Shown piece by piece: positions 16,523 through 25,200 of a stretch of DNA of 40,767 nt. Every line of letters starts with the position of its first letter. Position 1 is the stretch's first letter. Position numbers and translations under genes: made by a program. This DNA comes from Clostridium aestuarii. GTDB taxonomy: Bacteria; Bacillota; Clostridia; Clostridiales; Clostridiaceae. The DNA is taken from the NCBI RefSeq assembly GCF_026735135.1, contig NZ_JAPQER010000009.1:1-40767 (forward strand). The letters run 5' to 3'. The notes under the pieces are model-generated. The model was not told the DNA's origin. It made no database searches and worked only from the letters and a program-made list of their open reading frames with translations.

Positions 16523-17146
16523 TTATTTATTATTCGATGTTTTTTTATTAGAAATAGTGTAAACATTACTACTGTTTATAGAAGTGGAATTAAAGTAGGT
16601 TTCCTTTGTTGTAGAAAGATACATAGCGTAGTTTATCCCGTTATCACCATCTTTTAATCCTTTGATTTCGATTTTACCTTTCGTTGGTATTTTTAAAACT
16701 TTAGGTTTATGAGTAAGCTCAATTGTATTAGATACAGGTTTATTATCAACTAAAACTTGTATACAATCACTGTCTTCATTAGCATAATCCCATATGAAAA
16801 TATTCATTTCAGAATCTTTTGTGTTTAATTCTATTTTATAGTTTTTGGCAGAAAGTTGCTGATCAGTTTTTAACATTGGTGTACCTGGAGTAATGTTTTT
16901 AACAATACCTTTGTTTACAGCAGCTATACCACTAGGGGGAGTTGTTAATAATAAATAAATATTTAAGCCTATATTAGAAACCCAAGTGATAGAAAAAACT
17001 AAGCAAAATATTGAAGTAAGTTTGGTTAGTTTTTTGAGTTTGAATACTTTTATAGCTAAGAATAATAGAAATGTAATGATTGTTCCTGATATACTTATTC
17101 CAAATAATATATTTAGTATGGTGTTGATCATGTCTTTGTTAAACAT
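16523..17146 (-). CDS. Unknown membrane protein with exported beta domain
   Basis: This 207-residue protein has two membrane segments, about residues 7-33 and 42-70. An outer part of roughly 135 residues follows, with regular strands and the motif LKDGDNGINYAMYLS near the end. The overall shape suggests a small membrane-tethered beta-sandwich. I recognise no family. AAGGAGA precedes the ATG. It lies upstream of tRNA-Pro on the same strand with no clear terminator between them, but the tRNA has its own promoter. Confidence 0.7.
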   Translation of the reverse strand: MFNKDMINTILNILFGISISGTIITFLLFLAIKVFKLKKLTKLTSIFCLVFSITWVSNIGLNIYLLLTTPPSGIAAVNKGIVKNITPGTPMLKTDQQLSAKNYKIELNTKDSEMNIFIWDYANEDSDCIQVLVDNKPVSNTIELTHKPKVLKIPTKGKIEIKGLKDGDNGINYAMYLSTTKETYFNSTSINSSNVYTISNKKTSNNK

Positions 17147-17318
17147 TTACAATTCTCCTTGTTATGATTTTTTATAAATAATTATAAAATAATTTTTAAT
17201 ATGGTTTAATTAGATTATAATTATGATTTAATAACAAAAAAGTAGTTATATATTAAATTATATACCATAAAATAGTACAGCAGTAAATAATTTTGAAAAA
17301 TAATTAGTATTTCTATAT

Positions 17319-17348
17319 AAAAAAAGAACCTATTATATATTTAGGTTC
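17319..17348 (-). terminator. Terminator of the small membrane protein gene
   Basis: On the minus strand GAACCTA pairs with TAGGTTC around a 9-base loop and is followed by seven T. It overlaps the stop codon of the gene ending at 17347. Confidence 0.75.
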
Positions 17349-17655
17349 ATTTATCTTTGTCAGTAATTCCTCTTGTTGGAACTATAGATATAGTAAATCC
17401 AACTAGTAGTGACACTAAAGCAGGAGCTATTATATTTAAATATACTATAAAACGAGTTTTATAAAGTACAAGAGCAGTAAGTGATGTTATTAATACAGAT
17501 GCTATAAATATGTATATAACAAATTTTCCAAAAGAACTTAAGTATTTTTCATATATTTTATGTCTAGTAGGTCCACTTATTACAGTTTTAAATAGATAGT
17601 ATGAAGTTAATATTAGAATAATATCTACTGAACTAGAAATTAAAAAATTTTTCAT
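17347..17655 (-). CDS. Unknown small membrane protein
   Basis: The 102-residue product has three hydrophobic segments, about 5-25, 44-66 and 71-94, with a charged cytoplasmic-type loop (GPTRHKIYEKYL) between the first two. No motif identifies it. It is a real gene by its perfect AGGAGGTG 5 bases before the ATG and its own terminator. It lies between another unknown membrane protein and the divergent metal importer, so a link to either is possible but not shown. Confidence 0.7.
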   Translation of the reverse strand: MKNFLISSSVDIILILTSYYLFKTVISGPTRHKIYEKYLSSFGKFVIYIFIASVLITSLTALVLYKTRFIVYLNIIAPALVSLLVGFTISIVPTRGITDKDK

Positions 17656-17762
17656 TAGGACACCTCCTAAAAATATGATATATATATTTTCCCCTATTTA
17701 GTTATTTTTATGTTTCAATTTATATAATAAAAAATTTATTTTATGTTTTAAATAGGTATTGT

Positions 17763-17791
17763 TTGACAAAAATTACAAATGAATATATAAT
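17763..17791 (+). promoter_or_regulatory. Consensus SigA promoter of the metal importer
   Basis: TTGACA at 17763-17768 and TATAAT at 17786-17791 are exactly 17 bases apart: both hexamers and the spacing are ideal. Such a strong promoter in front of a metal importer is expected to need repression. Confidence 0.88.
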
Positions 17792-17803
17792 CATAAATAA
17801 AAT

Positions 17804-17818
17804 TGCAAATGATATGCA
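17804..17818 (+). promoter_or_regulatory. Operator-like palindrome, Fur/Zur type
   Basis: TGCAAAT-G-ATATGCA is a 7-1-7 imperfect palindrome with one mismatched pair, centred at 17811. It lies just downstream of the predicted transcription start. The 7-1-7 architecture is that of Fur-family sites (Fur, Zur, PerR), and the gene context favours Zur. The sequence itself does not match the Bacillus Zur box closely. Confidence 0.5.
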
Positions 17819-17868
17819 TTTTTAATTAGAAAGATATCTATTCATTATAAAAATAAAAGGAGAGTTCT

Positions 17869-18642
17869 ATGAGTAACATAATTGAAATAATTAAGGCTAG
17901 TGTTTATTATGATGATGTTTGTGCACTAAAAAATATTAATTTACAAGTTAAAAATAAGGAGTTTTTAGCGGTTTTAGGACCTAACGGAGGGGGAAAAAGT
18001 ACATTACTAAAAGTTATATTAGGACTTGAAAAACTTAATCAGGGTGAAATAAAAATTTTAGGACAATCTCCTAAAAAAACTAGAAATTCAATTGGATATG
18101 TTCCCCAATTTTCTAAGTTTGACAGGAAATTTCCTGTAAGTGTTATTGATGTAGTTTTAATGGGGAAACTAGGTGAAAAAATTAAACCCTTTTATAAATA
18201 TAATAAAGAAAATGAAGAAAAAATTTTTGAAATAATGAACAAATTAAACATATATCATTTAAAGAATAGACAAATTGGTCAATTGTCTGGAGGTCAACTT
18301 CAAAAAGTATTAATCGCGAGAGCACTTGTTATGCAGCCACAAATATTACTTTTGGATGAACCAACGGCTAGTCTTGATGCAAAAACAAAAACTCAAATAT
18401 ACCAAATTTTAAAGAAACTTAATAAAGAAATGACAATTATAATTGTGACACATGATATTGGCGTGATTTCAGCATATGTTAATAGCATAGCTTGTGTAAA
18501 TAAAGAATTATATTACCATGGAAAAGCAGAATTAAGTAATGAGGTTGTTAAAAAGATTTATGGATGTCCTGTTGATTTGATAACTCATGGAACTATTCCA
18601 CACCGTGTTTTAAAAACTCATGTGGAGGGATTATATGATTAG
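17869..18642 (+). CDS. znuC: Zinc/manganese-type ABC importer ATPase (ZnuC-like)
   Basis: The 257-residue ATPase belongs to the ZnuC/MntB/AdcC family. Walker A is GPNGGGKST, the Q-loop is in GYVPQFSKFDRKFP (the FPVSVIDVV block that follows is typical of metal importers), the signature is LSGGQLQKV and Walker B is ILLLDEPTASLD. It drives uptake of a divalent metal, most likely zinc or manganese, together with the permease that overlaps its 3' end. AAGGAGAG precedes the ATG. No metal-binding lipoprotein gene accompanies it in the window, so the binding protein must be encoded elsewhere. Confidence 0.9.
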   Translation: MSNIIEIIKASVYYDDVCALKNINLQVKNKEFLAVLGPNGGGKSTLLKVILGLEKLNQGEIKILGQSPKKTRNSIGYVPQFSKFDRKFPVSVIDVVLMGKLGEKIKPFYKYNKENEEKIFEIMNKLNIYHLKNRQIGQLSGGQLQKVLIARALVMQPQILLLDEPTASLDAKTKTQIYQILKKLNKEMTIIIVTHDIGVISAYVNSIACVNKELYYHGKAELSNEVVKKIYGCPVDLITHGTIPHRVLKTHVEGLYD

Positions 18643-19444
18643 AGCGTTTATGGAGTATGCATTTATGAGGCATGCCGTATTTAGTGTAATATTGGCAAGT
18701 ATTGTGTGTGGCATTATAGGAACTATTATTGTAGAAAAAAAATTAGTAATGATGAGTGGTGGAATTGCACACACTGCTTTTGGTGGTATTGGAATGGGAT
18801 ATTTTTTAGGGATAGAACCTATTATAGGTGCGTTGATATTTGCAGTAATGTCTTCTCTTGGAATAGCAAAGATTAATAGGAGCACTAATACTAATTCAGA
18901 TACTCTAATAGGCATGTTTTGGTCACTTGGAATGGCATTAGGAATCTTATTTATAGCTTTTACTCCGGGTTATCCACCAGATATGACTTCATACCTTTTT
19001 GGTAATATTTTAAGAGTTTCAAAAATGGATATAAAAGTTATGATTGTATTAGATATGATTGTAGTATTCCTAGTTATTATGTTATTTAATTATTTTAAAG
19101 CTTACTTATTTGATGCAGAATTTACAAGTATATTAGGAATTAATACAGTTTTTTTAGAGTACTTAATTTATGTTTTAATAGCATGTACTATTGTTGTATT
19201 AATTAGGGTAGTGGGTATAATTTTGATTATAGCATTACTTACTGTACCACCAGCTATTGCAAAACAATTTACTTATAATCTTAGTAAAATAATGATTACG
19301 TCATCACTACTAGGGGTTATGTTTGGATTTGTTGGCCTTGTGATTTCTTATTATTTCAATATAGCTTCAGGAGCTTCAATAATAATAGTGTCAGTAATAG
19401 GATATATGATTATATCTGGAATAAAAAAATACTTCATAAAATAA
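18635..19444 (+). CDS. znuB: Zinc/manganese-type ABC importer permease (ZnuB-like)
   Basis: This 269-residue permease of the ABC-3 family has about eight membrane segments. Conserved blocks are KKLVMMSGGIAHTAFGGIG near residues 34-52, the LIGMFWSLGMALGI segment and IIALLTVPPAIA near 190-205. Metal passes through it from the binding protein to the cytoplasm. A longer frame begins at 18620, but GGAGGG at 18624-18629 directs initiation at the ATG at 18635, which overlaps the znuC stop by 8 bases. The last four codons lie inside a hairpin shared with murC. Confidence 0.9.
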   Translation: MIRAFMEYAFMRHAVFSVILASIVCGIIGTIIVEKKLVMMSGGIAHTAFGGIGMGYFLGIEPIIGALIFAVMSSLGIAKINRSTNTNSDTLIGMFWSLGMALGILFIAFTPGYPPDMTSYLFGNILRVSKMDIKVMIVLDMIVVFLVIMLFNYFKAYLFDAEFTSILGINTVFLEYLIYVLIACTIVVLIRVVGIILIIALLTVPPAIAKQFTYNLSKIMITSSLLGVMFGFVGLVISYYFNIASGASIIIVSVIGYMIISGIKKYFIK

Positions 19445-19478
19445 GAAAAGTGCGATGCACTTTTCTTATTTTATGAAG
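19432..19478. terminator. Perfect 22-bp hairpin shared by znuB and murC
   Basis: Bases 19432-19453 and 19457-19478 are exact reverse complements around a GAT loop, the longest perfect stem noticed in the window. It contains the last codons and stop of znuB and, on the other strand, the stop and last two to three codons of murC. It presumably ends both transcripts. Confidence 0.9.
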
Positions 19479-20856
19479 CGGTATTATTTAAAAACATTTC
19501 TCCAACTTTGTATATATCTCCAGCACCAACCGTTAGTAAGACATCGCCTTCTTTTAATTCAGTTCTTAAAAAGTTAGTTATATCATTAAAGGTGTGAAGA
19601 TTTTTACAGTAAATTCCGTTATCTCTAATTTTATTCCCTAATGTATCAGAACTTACAATACCTGTATCTTTTTCTCTTGCAGCATAAATATCAGCTAGAA
19701 CCAAAATGTCTGTATTAAAGAATGAGTTTGAGAAATCATCAAATAAGCTTATTGTTCTAGAATAAGTATGGGGTTGAAACACACAAAAAATTCTATTGTG
19801 TGGAAAATTTTTAACGGCATTTAAAGTAGCCTTTATTTCAGTAGGATGATGTGCGTAATCATCAATAACTGTTATTCCATGAGTTTTACCTTTTATTTCA
19901 AATCTTCTATGAGTTCCGAAAAAACTAGAAAGACCTTTAATGATAGAATCATTTCCTATATTTAAAGCTAAAGCAGCACTTATACTTGCTAGAGAGTTAA
20001 GAATATTATGTTCACCAGGAACATTAAGTGATATGGAGAATAATTTTTTCTCATTATTATACACATCAAATGAAGGACAACCATTTGCATTAAATATTAT
20101 ATTCTTTGCTTTTATATCTCCGTTTTTTAATCCAAATGTAATCACATTACAATTAACTTTTTTTGATATGTTTAGTGCTCTGTTATCATCTCCATTAGCT
20201 ATTAAATATCCATTGCTTGGAATGAGATTTGCGAATTTTAAAAAGGTACTTTCAATATCATTTATGTCTTTATAAAAGTCTAAATGATCTGCTTCTACAT
20301 TAAGTATAATGCCTATATAAGGGAAAAATTTTAGAAAAGATGCTTTATATTCACAAGCTTCTGTAATAAAATACTCACTGTTTCCTACATGGACATTTCC
20401 ATTAATTATATCTAAATTTCCGCCAACTAATATAGTAGGGTCTAAGTTAGAGCTTAAAGCTATATGAGAAAACATAGAAGTTGTTGTTGTTTTTCCATGA
20501 GTACCTGAAATAGCTACATTATATTTGTGATCTTTCATAATACTTCCGAGAAATTCTGCTCTGTCTAAAGTAGGTATATTTAGTTCCTGAGCTTTTGTAA
20601 GCTCGGGGTTATCTTTGGATATTGCAGCTGTATATACTATTAAATCTACTTCGTTTATATTACTAGGATTGTGTCCTATGTAAATTTCAGCGCCTTTTTT
20701 AGAAAGTCTTTCTGTAATAGAAGATTCAGATTTATCAGAACCTGAAACTTTATATCCTCTGTATAAAAGTATTTCAGCAAGAGCGCTCATGCTTATACCA
20801 CCAATACCGATAAAATGTATTTTTTTATTAGTATCTTCTAAAAAATCAAATGCCAT
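19471..20856 (-). CDS. murC: UDP-N-acetylmuramate--L-alanine ligase
   Basis: MurC adds L-alanine to UDP-MurNAc using ATP, the first step in building the peptidoglycan stem peptide in the cytoplasm. The 461 residues show the N-terminal UDP-binding Rossmann motif [13 protein letters not shown] (16-28), the Mur ligase P-loop [10 protein letters not shown] (117-126), NVEADHLDF and, in the C-terminal domain, HRRFE and [10 protein letters not shown]. The length is normal (about 430-490). AAGGAG lies before the ATG. The gene is divergent from purR and ends in the hairpin shared with znuB. Confidence 0.97.
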   Translation of the reverse strand: MAFDFLEDTNKKIHFIGIGGISMSALAEILLYRGYKVSGSDKSESSITERLSKKGAEIYIGHNPSNINEVDLIVYTAAISKDNPELTKAQELNIPTLDRAEFLGSIMKDHKYNVAISGTHGKTTTTSMFSHIALSSNLDPTILVGGNLDIINGNVHVGNSEYFITEACEYKASFLKFFPYIGIILNVEADHLDFYKDINDIESTFLKFANLIPSNGYLIANGDDNRALNISKKVNCNVITFGLKNGDIKAKNIIFNANGCPSFDVYNNEKKLFSISLNVPGEHNILNSLASISAALALNIGNDSIIKGLSSFFGTHRRFEIKGKTHGITVIDDYAHHPTEIKATLNAVKNFPHNRIFCVFQPHTYSRTISLFDDFSNSFFNTDILVLADIYAAREKDTGIVSSDTLGNKIRDNGIYCKNLHTFNDITNFLRTELKEGDVLLTVGAGDIYKVGEMFLNNTAS

Positions 20857-21090
20857 ATAATCAACTCCTTAAAGTAAATAAAAATAATCCTATTAAATCA
20901 TTATATACAAAATTACAGAAAAACAACACATCATATTGATAATAAATTTAAAATTTGTATAAAATATATTTTAATAAGGATAATAAATTATTTAAATTAT
21001 TATTGATAATATAAGATTTTTAGAATAAAATATGAATAATAAGAAGTTTTTTTATAAAAAAATTCGTAAATTTAAGTAGAGGAGATATGT
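20857..21090. other. Divergent murC-purR promoter region
   Basis: These 234 very AT-rich bases must hold promoters for both genes. On the plus strand TTGATA (20936-20941) and TATAAA (20958-20963) are 16 bases apart and could serve purR. On the minus strand a TATAAT lies near 20900. I saw no PurR-box-like repeat and no ORF with a ribosome binding site. Confidence 0.4.
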
Positions 21091-21903
21091 ATGCAAAAAT
21101 TTAATAGAAATCAAAGAATTATGGCTATAACAAAAATACTTATGGAAAATCCAAATAAAATTATTAATTTAAATAAATTCACAGGAATGTTTAATGCAGC
21201 AAAATCCACAATAAGTGAAGATATTGTCGTAGTAAGACAAACTCTAAATAGATTATCTATGGGAACTATAGAGACAATTTCAGGAGCTGCTGGTGGAATT
21301 AAATATACTTGTGGTATTTCAGATGAAAAAATTAAAGAATTTGCAGAAGAATTATGTATAATTTTACAAGATAAGCAAAGAATAGTACCAGGAGAGTTTA
21401 TGTATATAAGTGATGTAATGTATAATCCTCAAATAGTATATAAAGCAGCTATTGTTTTAGCTTCTCAATTTAAAGGGTCAAAAATTAATTATATTGTTAC
21501 AGTACAAACGAAAGGGATTCCATTGGCATATGAAGTAGCTAAAATATTAGGTGTTAACTTAGTTATCGTTAGAAGAGATAGTAAAGTTACAGAAGGACCT
21601 ACAGTTTCTATTAATTATGTTTCTGGTTCTAACAGAAGAATACAGACAATGTCACTTTCAAAACAAGCCATTAATAAGGGGAGTAAGTGTATATTTATTG
21701 ATGATTTTATGAAAGCAGGGGGAACTGCTTTGGGTATAATTAATTTGCTAAGAGAATTTGAAAGTGAACTTGTGGGTATCGGTGTACTTATAGACAATAT
21801 TAATACTGAAAAAAAACTAGTGGATGATTATGTATCTATTGTAAAATTTAGTGGTGTTGATGAAAATCAAAGTCCAATAGTATATCCGGGAATAATTAAA
21901 TAA
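21091..21903 (+). CDS. purR: Purine operon repressor PurR (Bacillus type)
   Basis: The 270-residue regulator has an N-terminal winged helix (about 1-75) and a phosphoribosyltransferase-like domain. The PRPP-binding motif is FIDDFMKAGGTA, near residues 205-216. In Bacillus PurR binds purine-gene promoters and is released by PRPP. It is not a LacI-type PurR. AGAGGAGA precedes the ATG. It heads the conserved purR-spoVG-glmU-prs cluster; yabJ, which follows purR in B. subtilis, is missing here. The proximity of prs, which makes PRPP, fits its ligand. Confidence 0.96.
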   Translation: MQKFNRNQRIMAITKILMENPNKIINLNKFTGMFNAAKSTISEDIVVVRQTLNRLSMGTIETISGAAGGIKYTCGISDEKIKEFAEELCIILQDKQRIVPGEFMYISDVMYNPQIVYKAAIVLASQFKGSKINYIVTVQTKGIPLAYEVAKILGVNLVIVRRDSKVTEGPTVSINYVSGSNRRIQTMSLSKQAINKGSKCIFIDDFMKAGGTALGIINLLREFESELVGIGVLIDNINTEKKLVDDYVSIVKFSGVDENQSPIVYPGIIK

Positions 21904-21954
21904 TGCCCGAATATAATTAAAAAATAAAATTTTCTAAAAATTTATTCAAATAAA

Positions 21955-21983
21955 GAAGGAAAAATATAAATTATGCAGAATTA
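21955..21983 (+). promoter_or_regulatory. SigH-type promoter of spoVG
   Basis: GAAGGAAAA at 21955-21963 fits the SigH -35 consensus RNAGGAWWW at every position, and GCAGAATTA at 21975-21983 fits the -10 RNNGAATWW. They are 11 bases apart. Transcription would start about 40 bases before the spoVG ATG. B. subtilis spoVG is a classic SigH target, so the match has independent support. Confidence 0.82.
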
Positions 21984-22030
21984 TAATAATAACATGAATA
22001 ACATGTAAAGCATCGTGGAGGTGGAGTTGA

Positions 22031-22327
22031 ATGCAAATTACTGATGTAAGAATTAGAAAAATTACTGCTGAAGGAAAGATGAAGGCTATTGTATCAGTGA
22101 CTTTTGACAATGAATTTGTAGTTCATGATATAAAAGTTATTGAAGGACAAAATGGTCTCTTCATAGCTATGCCTAGCAGAAAAACTCCTACTGGAGAGTT
22201 TAAAGATATAGCTCATCCAATTAATACTGAAACAAGACAAAAGATACAAAAAGCAATTTTAGGTGAGTATGAAACAGCAAAAAATGAATCAGATAATGGG
22301 GAAGAAATAGCTGTAGAAAGCGAATAA
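22031..22327 (+). CDS. spoVG: Septation/sporulation regulator SpoVG
   Basis: The 98-residue protein starts [10 protein letters not shown] and holds the SpoVG signature [23 protein letters not shown], so identity is secure. SpoVG is a small nucleic-acid-binding protein that affects asymmetric septation, virulence and metabolism in Firmicutes. The acidic tail after residue 80 is variable in the family. GTGGAGGTGG stands before the ATG. It has its own SigH promoter and a strong terminator, so it is a monocistronic unit. Confidence 0.98.
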   Translation: MQITDVRIRKITAEGKMKAIVSVTFDNEFVVHDIKVIEGQNGLFIAMPSRKTPTGEFKDIAHPINTETRQKIQKAILGEYETAKNESDNGEEIAVESE

Positions 22328-22363
22328 TAAAAAGGAGTAAAAACTCCTTTTTATTTTTTTTTG
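22326..22363 (+). terminator. Strong terminator of spoVG
   Basis: AATAAAAAGGAGT at 22326-22338 pairs perfectly with 22343-22355 around a loop of four A, followed by a T-run of eight. It isolates spoVG from glmU. Confidence 0.93.
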
Positions 22364-22403
22364 TATTTTTTGTAGTTTTCTGTGTATGTAAATGGTTACA
22401 AGG

Positions 22404-22432
22404 TTGAAAAAAAACATTATATAAAATATAAT
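22404..22432 (+). promoter_or_regulatory. Promoter of glmU-prs
   Basis: TTGAAA at 22404-22409 and TATAAT at 22427-22432 are 17 bases apart, a near-consensus SigA promoter. An 8-bp dyad (22414-22421 with 22427-22434) overlaps the -10. The predicted start near 22439 lies inside the longest possible glmU reading frame and so argues for the shorter protein. Confidence 0.8.
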
Positions 22433-22507
22433 GTAATAGGTGCTAATACCAAAAGTATAAAATATATTCAAATAAAGTGTTTTTTACCATATAAAGAGGT
22501 GTTGAAT

Positions 22508-23878
22508 TTGTATAAATGTGCATTGATCCTTGCTGCAGGAAAAGGTAAAAGGATGAAGTCTAGATTACCTAAAGTTTTGCACAAGGTTTGTGGAAAAGAA
22601 ATGGTCAATCATGTTATAGACACTTTGAAGAGTTGCGATATGAATGAGATCAATTTAGTAATAGGAAATGGTGCTGAAGAAGTAAAAAAGGCAACGGAAA
22701 GTAGAAATATCAGTTATTCTATTCAAAAAGAGCAATTAGGTACAGGGCATGCGCTTATGTGTGCAAAACAATTTTTGCAAGATAAAAATGGATTGATAAC
22801 TGTATTTACAGGAGATGCGCCCCTAATAACAGAGGAAACTGTAAAAAAACTTATTAATTTTCATATTAATGGACAATATAAAGCAACTATACTTACAGCA
22901 ATAGTTAAAGATGCAACAGGATATGGAAGGATAATAAGAGATAAATTATCAGAAGTAGAAAAAATTGTTGAACACAAGGATTGTACAGAAGAAGAGTTAA
23001 CTGTTAAAGAAATAAATTCAGGAATGTATTGCTTTGATATAAAAGAATTAATAGATAATTTAGATGAATTAAGCAACAATAATTCTCAAGGAGAATATTA
23101 TTTAACAGATGTAATAGAAATTTTAAAAAATAAAGGATGTAAAATAGGGGCAATTGATGTTGATTCTAATGAAATTAGAGGAGTAAATTCAAGAATTCAA
23201 CTTGCTGAGGTAGAAGAGACATTAAGACAAAAAATAAGCAAAAAACATATGAATAATGGTGTTACAATTATAGATTTTAAAAATACATATATTGGAATTG
23301 ATGTGAAAATTGAAAGAGATACAATTATATATCCTGGGAATGTGATAGAAGGTAAAACTATTATTAAAGAGGGATGTATGCTTTATCCTAACTCTAGAAT
23401 TAAAGATAGTATAATTGAAAATAATGTAACAATTCAGAATTCAGTTATATTAGAAAGTCATATAGGTAATAATACTACGGTTGGACCATTTGCTTATATA
23501 AGACCACAAAGCGAGATAGGAAATGATGCTAGAGTTGGTGACTTTGTAGAAATAAAAAAATCTAAAATAGGTAACAACACAAAAATTTCTCATCTAACTT
23601 ATATAGGAGATGCTGAAGTTGGTAGTGGATGTAATTTTGGATGTGGAACTGTTGTAGTTAATTATGATGGTAAAAGTAAAAACAAGACAATTATTGGAGA
23701 TAATGCATTTATAGGATGTAATGCTAATTTAGTAGCACCAATAGAAATTGAGAGTAATACATATATAGCGGCTGGATCTACTATTACAAAAAAAGTACCA
23801 AGTGGTGCTCTAGCAGTTTCTAGAGCAAAGCAAATGAATAAAGAAGGTTGGGTAGATAGAAAAGGCTTAAAAAAATAG
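22508..23878 (+). CDS. glmU: Bifunctional GlcNAc-1-P uridyltransferase / acetyltransferase
   Basis: GlmU makes UDP-GlcNAc for the cell wall: the C-terminal domain acetylates glucosamine-1-phosphate and the N-terminal domain transfers UMP. Near the start is [19 protein letters not shown], the nucleotidyltransferase motif. The second half has hexapeptide repeats of the left-handed beta helix, including [15 protein letters not shown] and the [11 protein letters not shown] segment with a likely active-site histidine. A longer frame starts at 22382, but AGAGGTG at 22495-22501 and the promoter inside that extension put the start at the TTG at 22508. That gives 456 residues, the same as B. subtilis GlmU. 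Confidence 0.96.
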   Translation: MYKCALILAAGKGKRMKSRLPKVLHKVCGKEMVNHVIDTLKSCDMNEINLVIGNGAEEVKKATESRNISYSIQKEQLGTGHALMCAKQFLQDKNGLITVFTGDAPLITEETVKKLINFHINGQYKATILTAIVKDATGYGRIIRDKLSEVEKIVEHKDCTEEELTVKEINSGMYCFDIKELIDNLDELSNNNSQGEYYLTDVIEILKNKGCKIGAIDVDSNEIRGVNSRIQLAEVEETLRQKISKKHMNNGVTIIDFKNTYIGIDVKIERDTIIYPGNVIEGKTIIKEGCMLYPNSRIKDSIIENNVTIQNSVILESHIGNNTTVGPFAYIRPQSEIGNDARVGDFVEIKKSKIGNNTKISHLTYIGDAEVGSGCNFGCGTVVVNYDGKSKNKTIIGDNAFIGCNANLVAPIEIESNTYIAAGSTITKKVPSGALAVSRAKQMNKEGWVDRKGLKK

Positions 23879-23922
23879 CAAGTAATAATTTTGATATGAT
23901 AATAAATCAAGGAGGTTTACAT

Positions 23923-24879
23923 ATGATAACCCATGGTAAAAATATTAAAATCTTTACAGGAAATTCACATCCTGCTTTAGCTAAAGACATTGCTGATACT
24001 TTAGGTGTAGAAGTAGGTGATTCAAAAGTAGCAAAATTCAGTGATGGAGAAATATCTGTAACTACTAATGAAACTGTTAGAGGAACAGACGTGTTTGTTA
24101 TTCAACCTACAAATGCTCCAGTAAATGATAATTTAATGGAACTTTTAATTATGATAGATGCATTTAAAAGAGCATCAGCTGGAAGAATAACAGCAGTAAT
24201 ACCTTATTATGGATATGCAAGACAGGATAGGAAGGCAAAGGCTAGAGATCCAATTACAGCTAAATTAGTAGCAGATTTAATAACTACTGCAGGAGCAGAT
24301 AGAGTTCTTACTATGGACTTACATGCTGCACAAATTCAAGGGTATTTTAATATACCAGTTGATAATCTAATGGGAGCTCCACTGCTTGCAAAATATTTCA
24401 TAGAAAATGGCTTTAAAGATAGAAATGATGTTGTTGTTGTATCTCCGGACCTTGGAAGTGTAACAAGAGCTAGAAATTTTGCAGATAGATTAAATTGTCC
24501 AATAGCTATAATTGATAAAAGAAGACCTAAAGCTAATGTATGTGAAGTAATGAACATAATAGGAGATATAAAAGATAAAACAGTTATATTAATAGATGAT
24601 ATGATAGATACTGCAGGAACAATTACAAATGGTGCAAATGCATTAGTTGAAAGAGGAGCAAAAGAAGTGTATGCTTGTTGTTCTCATGGAGTTTTATCAG
24701 GTCCAGCTTTTGAAAGAATAGAAAATAGTGCTATAAAGAAACTAGTAGTGCTTAATACTATTGATTTACCAAAAGAAAATATAACTGATAAATTTGAAAT
24801 ATTATCAATAGCACCACTATTTGCAGAAGGAATAAAGAGAATATATGAAGACACTTCTATAAGTAAGTTATTCGTATAA
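23923..24879 (+). CDS. prs: Ribose-phosphate pyrophosphokinase (PRPP synthetase)
   Basis: The enzyme converts ribose-5-phosphate and ATP to PRPP for nucleotide, histidine and tryptophan synthesis. The 318-residue protein has [20 protein letters not shown], the metal-binding [11 protein letters not shown], the flexible-loop motif [12 protein letters not shown] and the PRPP loop [19 protein letters not shown] at 23909-23915 selects the ATG at 23923 over an upstream ATG at 23896. It lies 44 bases after glmU and shares its promoter. The neighbouring purR responds to its product. Confidence 0.97.
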   Translation: MITHGKNIKIFTGNSHPALAKDIADTLGVEVGDSKVAKFSDGEISVTTNETVRGTDVFVIQPTNAPVNDNLMELLIMIDAFKRASAGRITAVIPYYGYARQDRKAKARDPITAKLVADLITTAGADRVLTMDLHAAQIQGYFNIPVDNLMGAPLLAKYFIENGFKDRNDVVVVSPDLGSVTRARNFADRLNCPIAIIDKRRPKANVCEVMNIIGDIKDKTVILIDDMIDTAGTITNGANALVERGAKEVYACCSHGVLSGPAFERIENSAIKKLVVLNTIDLPKENITDKFEILSIAPLFAEGIKRIYEDTSISKLFV

Positions 24880-24902
24880 AAATTAATATATATTGAGAAT
24901 AT

Positions 24903-24936
24903 AAAGCATATGAGATTGTATAATCTTATATGCTTT
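24903..24936 (+). terminator. Terminator of glmU-prs
   Basis: AAAGCATAT at 24903-24911 pairs with 24928-24936. The stem continues inward to about 15 bp with one G-U, and six T follow. Confidence 0.88.
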
Positions 24937-25200
24937 TTTATGATGTTCTAGTTTATGTATAACTTGTATTGTATAAGATATATTATGTTAAATTATACAA
25001 AGTAGATTTAGAACTATTTAATGGGTTGAAATGTATTTTTGATATTACATGTTTTTAGTTTTTTATAAATTAATTAATAGTATAAGAAGAGTAGGTAACA
25101 ATATTTTTAAATTGTTACATTTTATTTAAATTTATATTTTGCGTATAAAAAAAAACTAAAAATATGATAGAGTATAACTATAAGGATAGGGGGTAGTATT
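24937..25200. other. Leader region of the two-component operon
   Basis: This AT-rich gap holds a perfect dyad, GTAACAAT (25095-25102) with ATTGTTAC (25111-25118), and a plausible promoter, TTGCGT followed 18 bases later by TATGAT, ending near 25169. I saw no ORF with a ribosome binding site. Confidence 0.45.

Noticed and set aside
16347..16562. Open frame of 71 codons across tRNA-Pro on the plus strand
   Set aside because: It is the antisense of a tRNA; its apparent peptide LEPAASWSQTMRATICATPR is a well-known translation artefact of tRNA sequence and it has no ribosome binding site.
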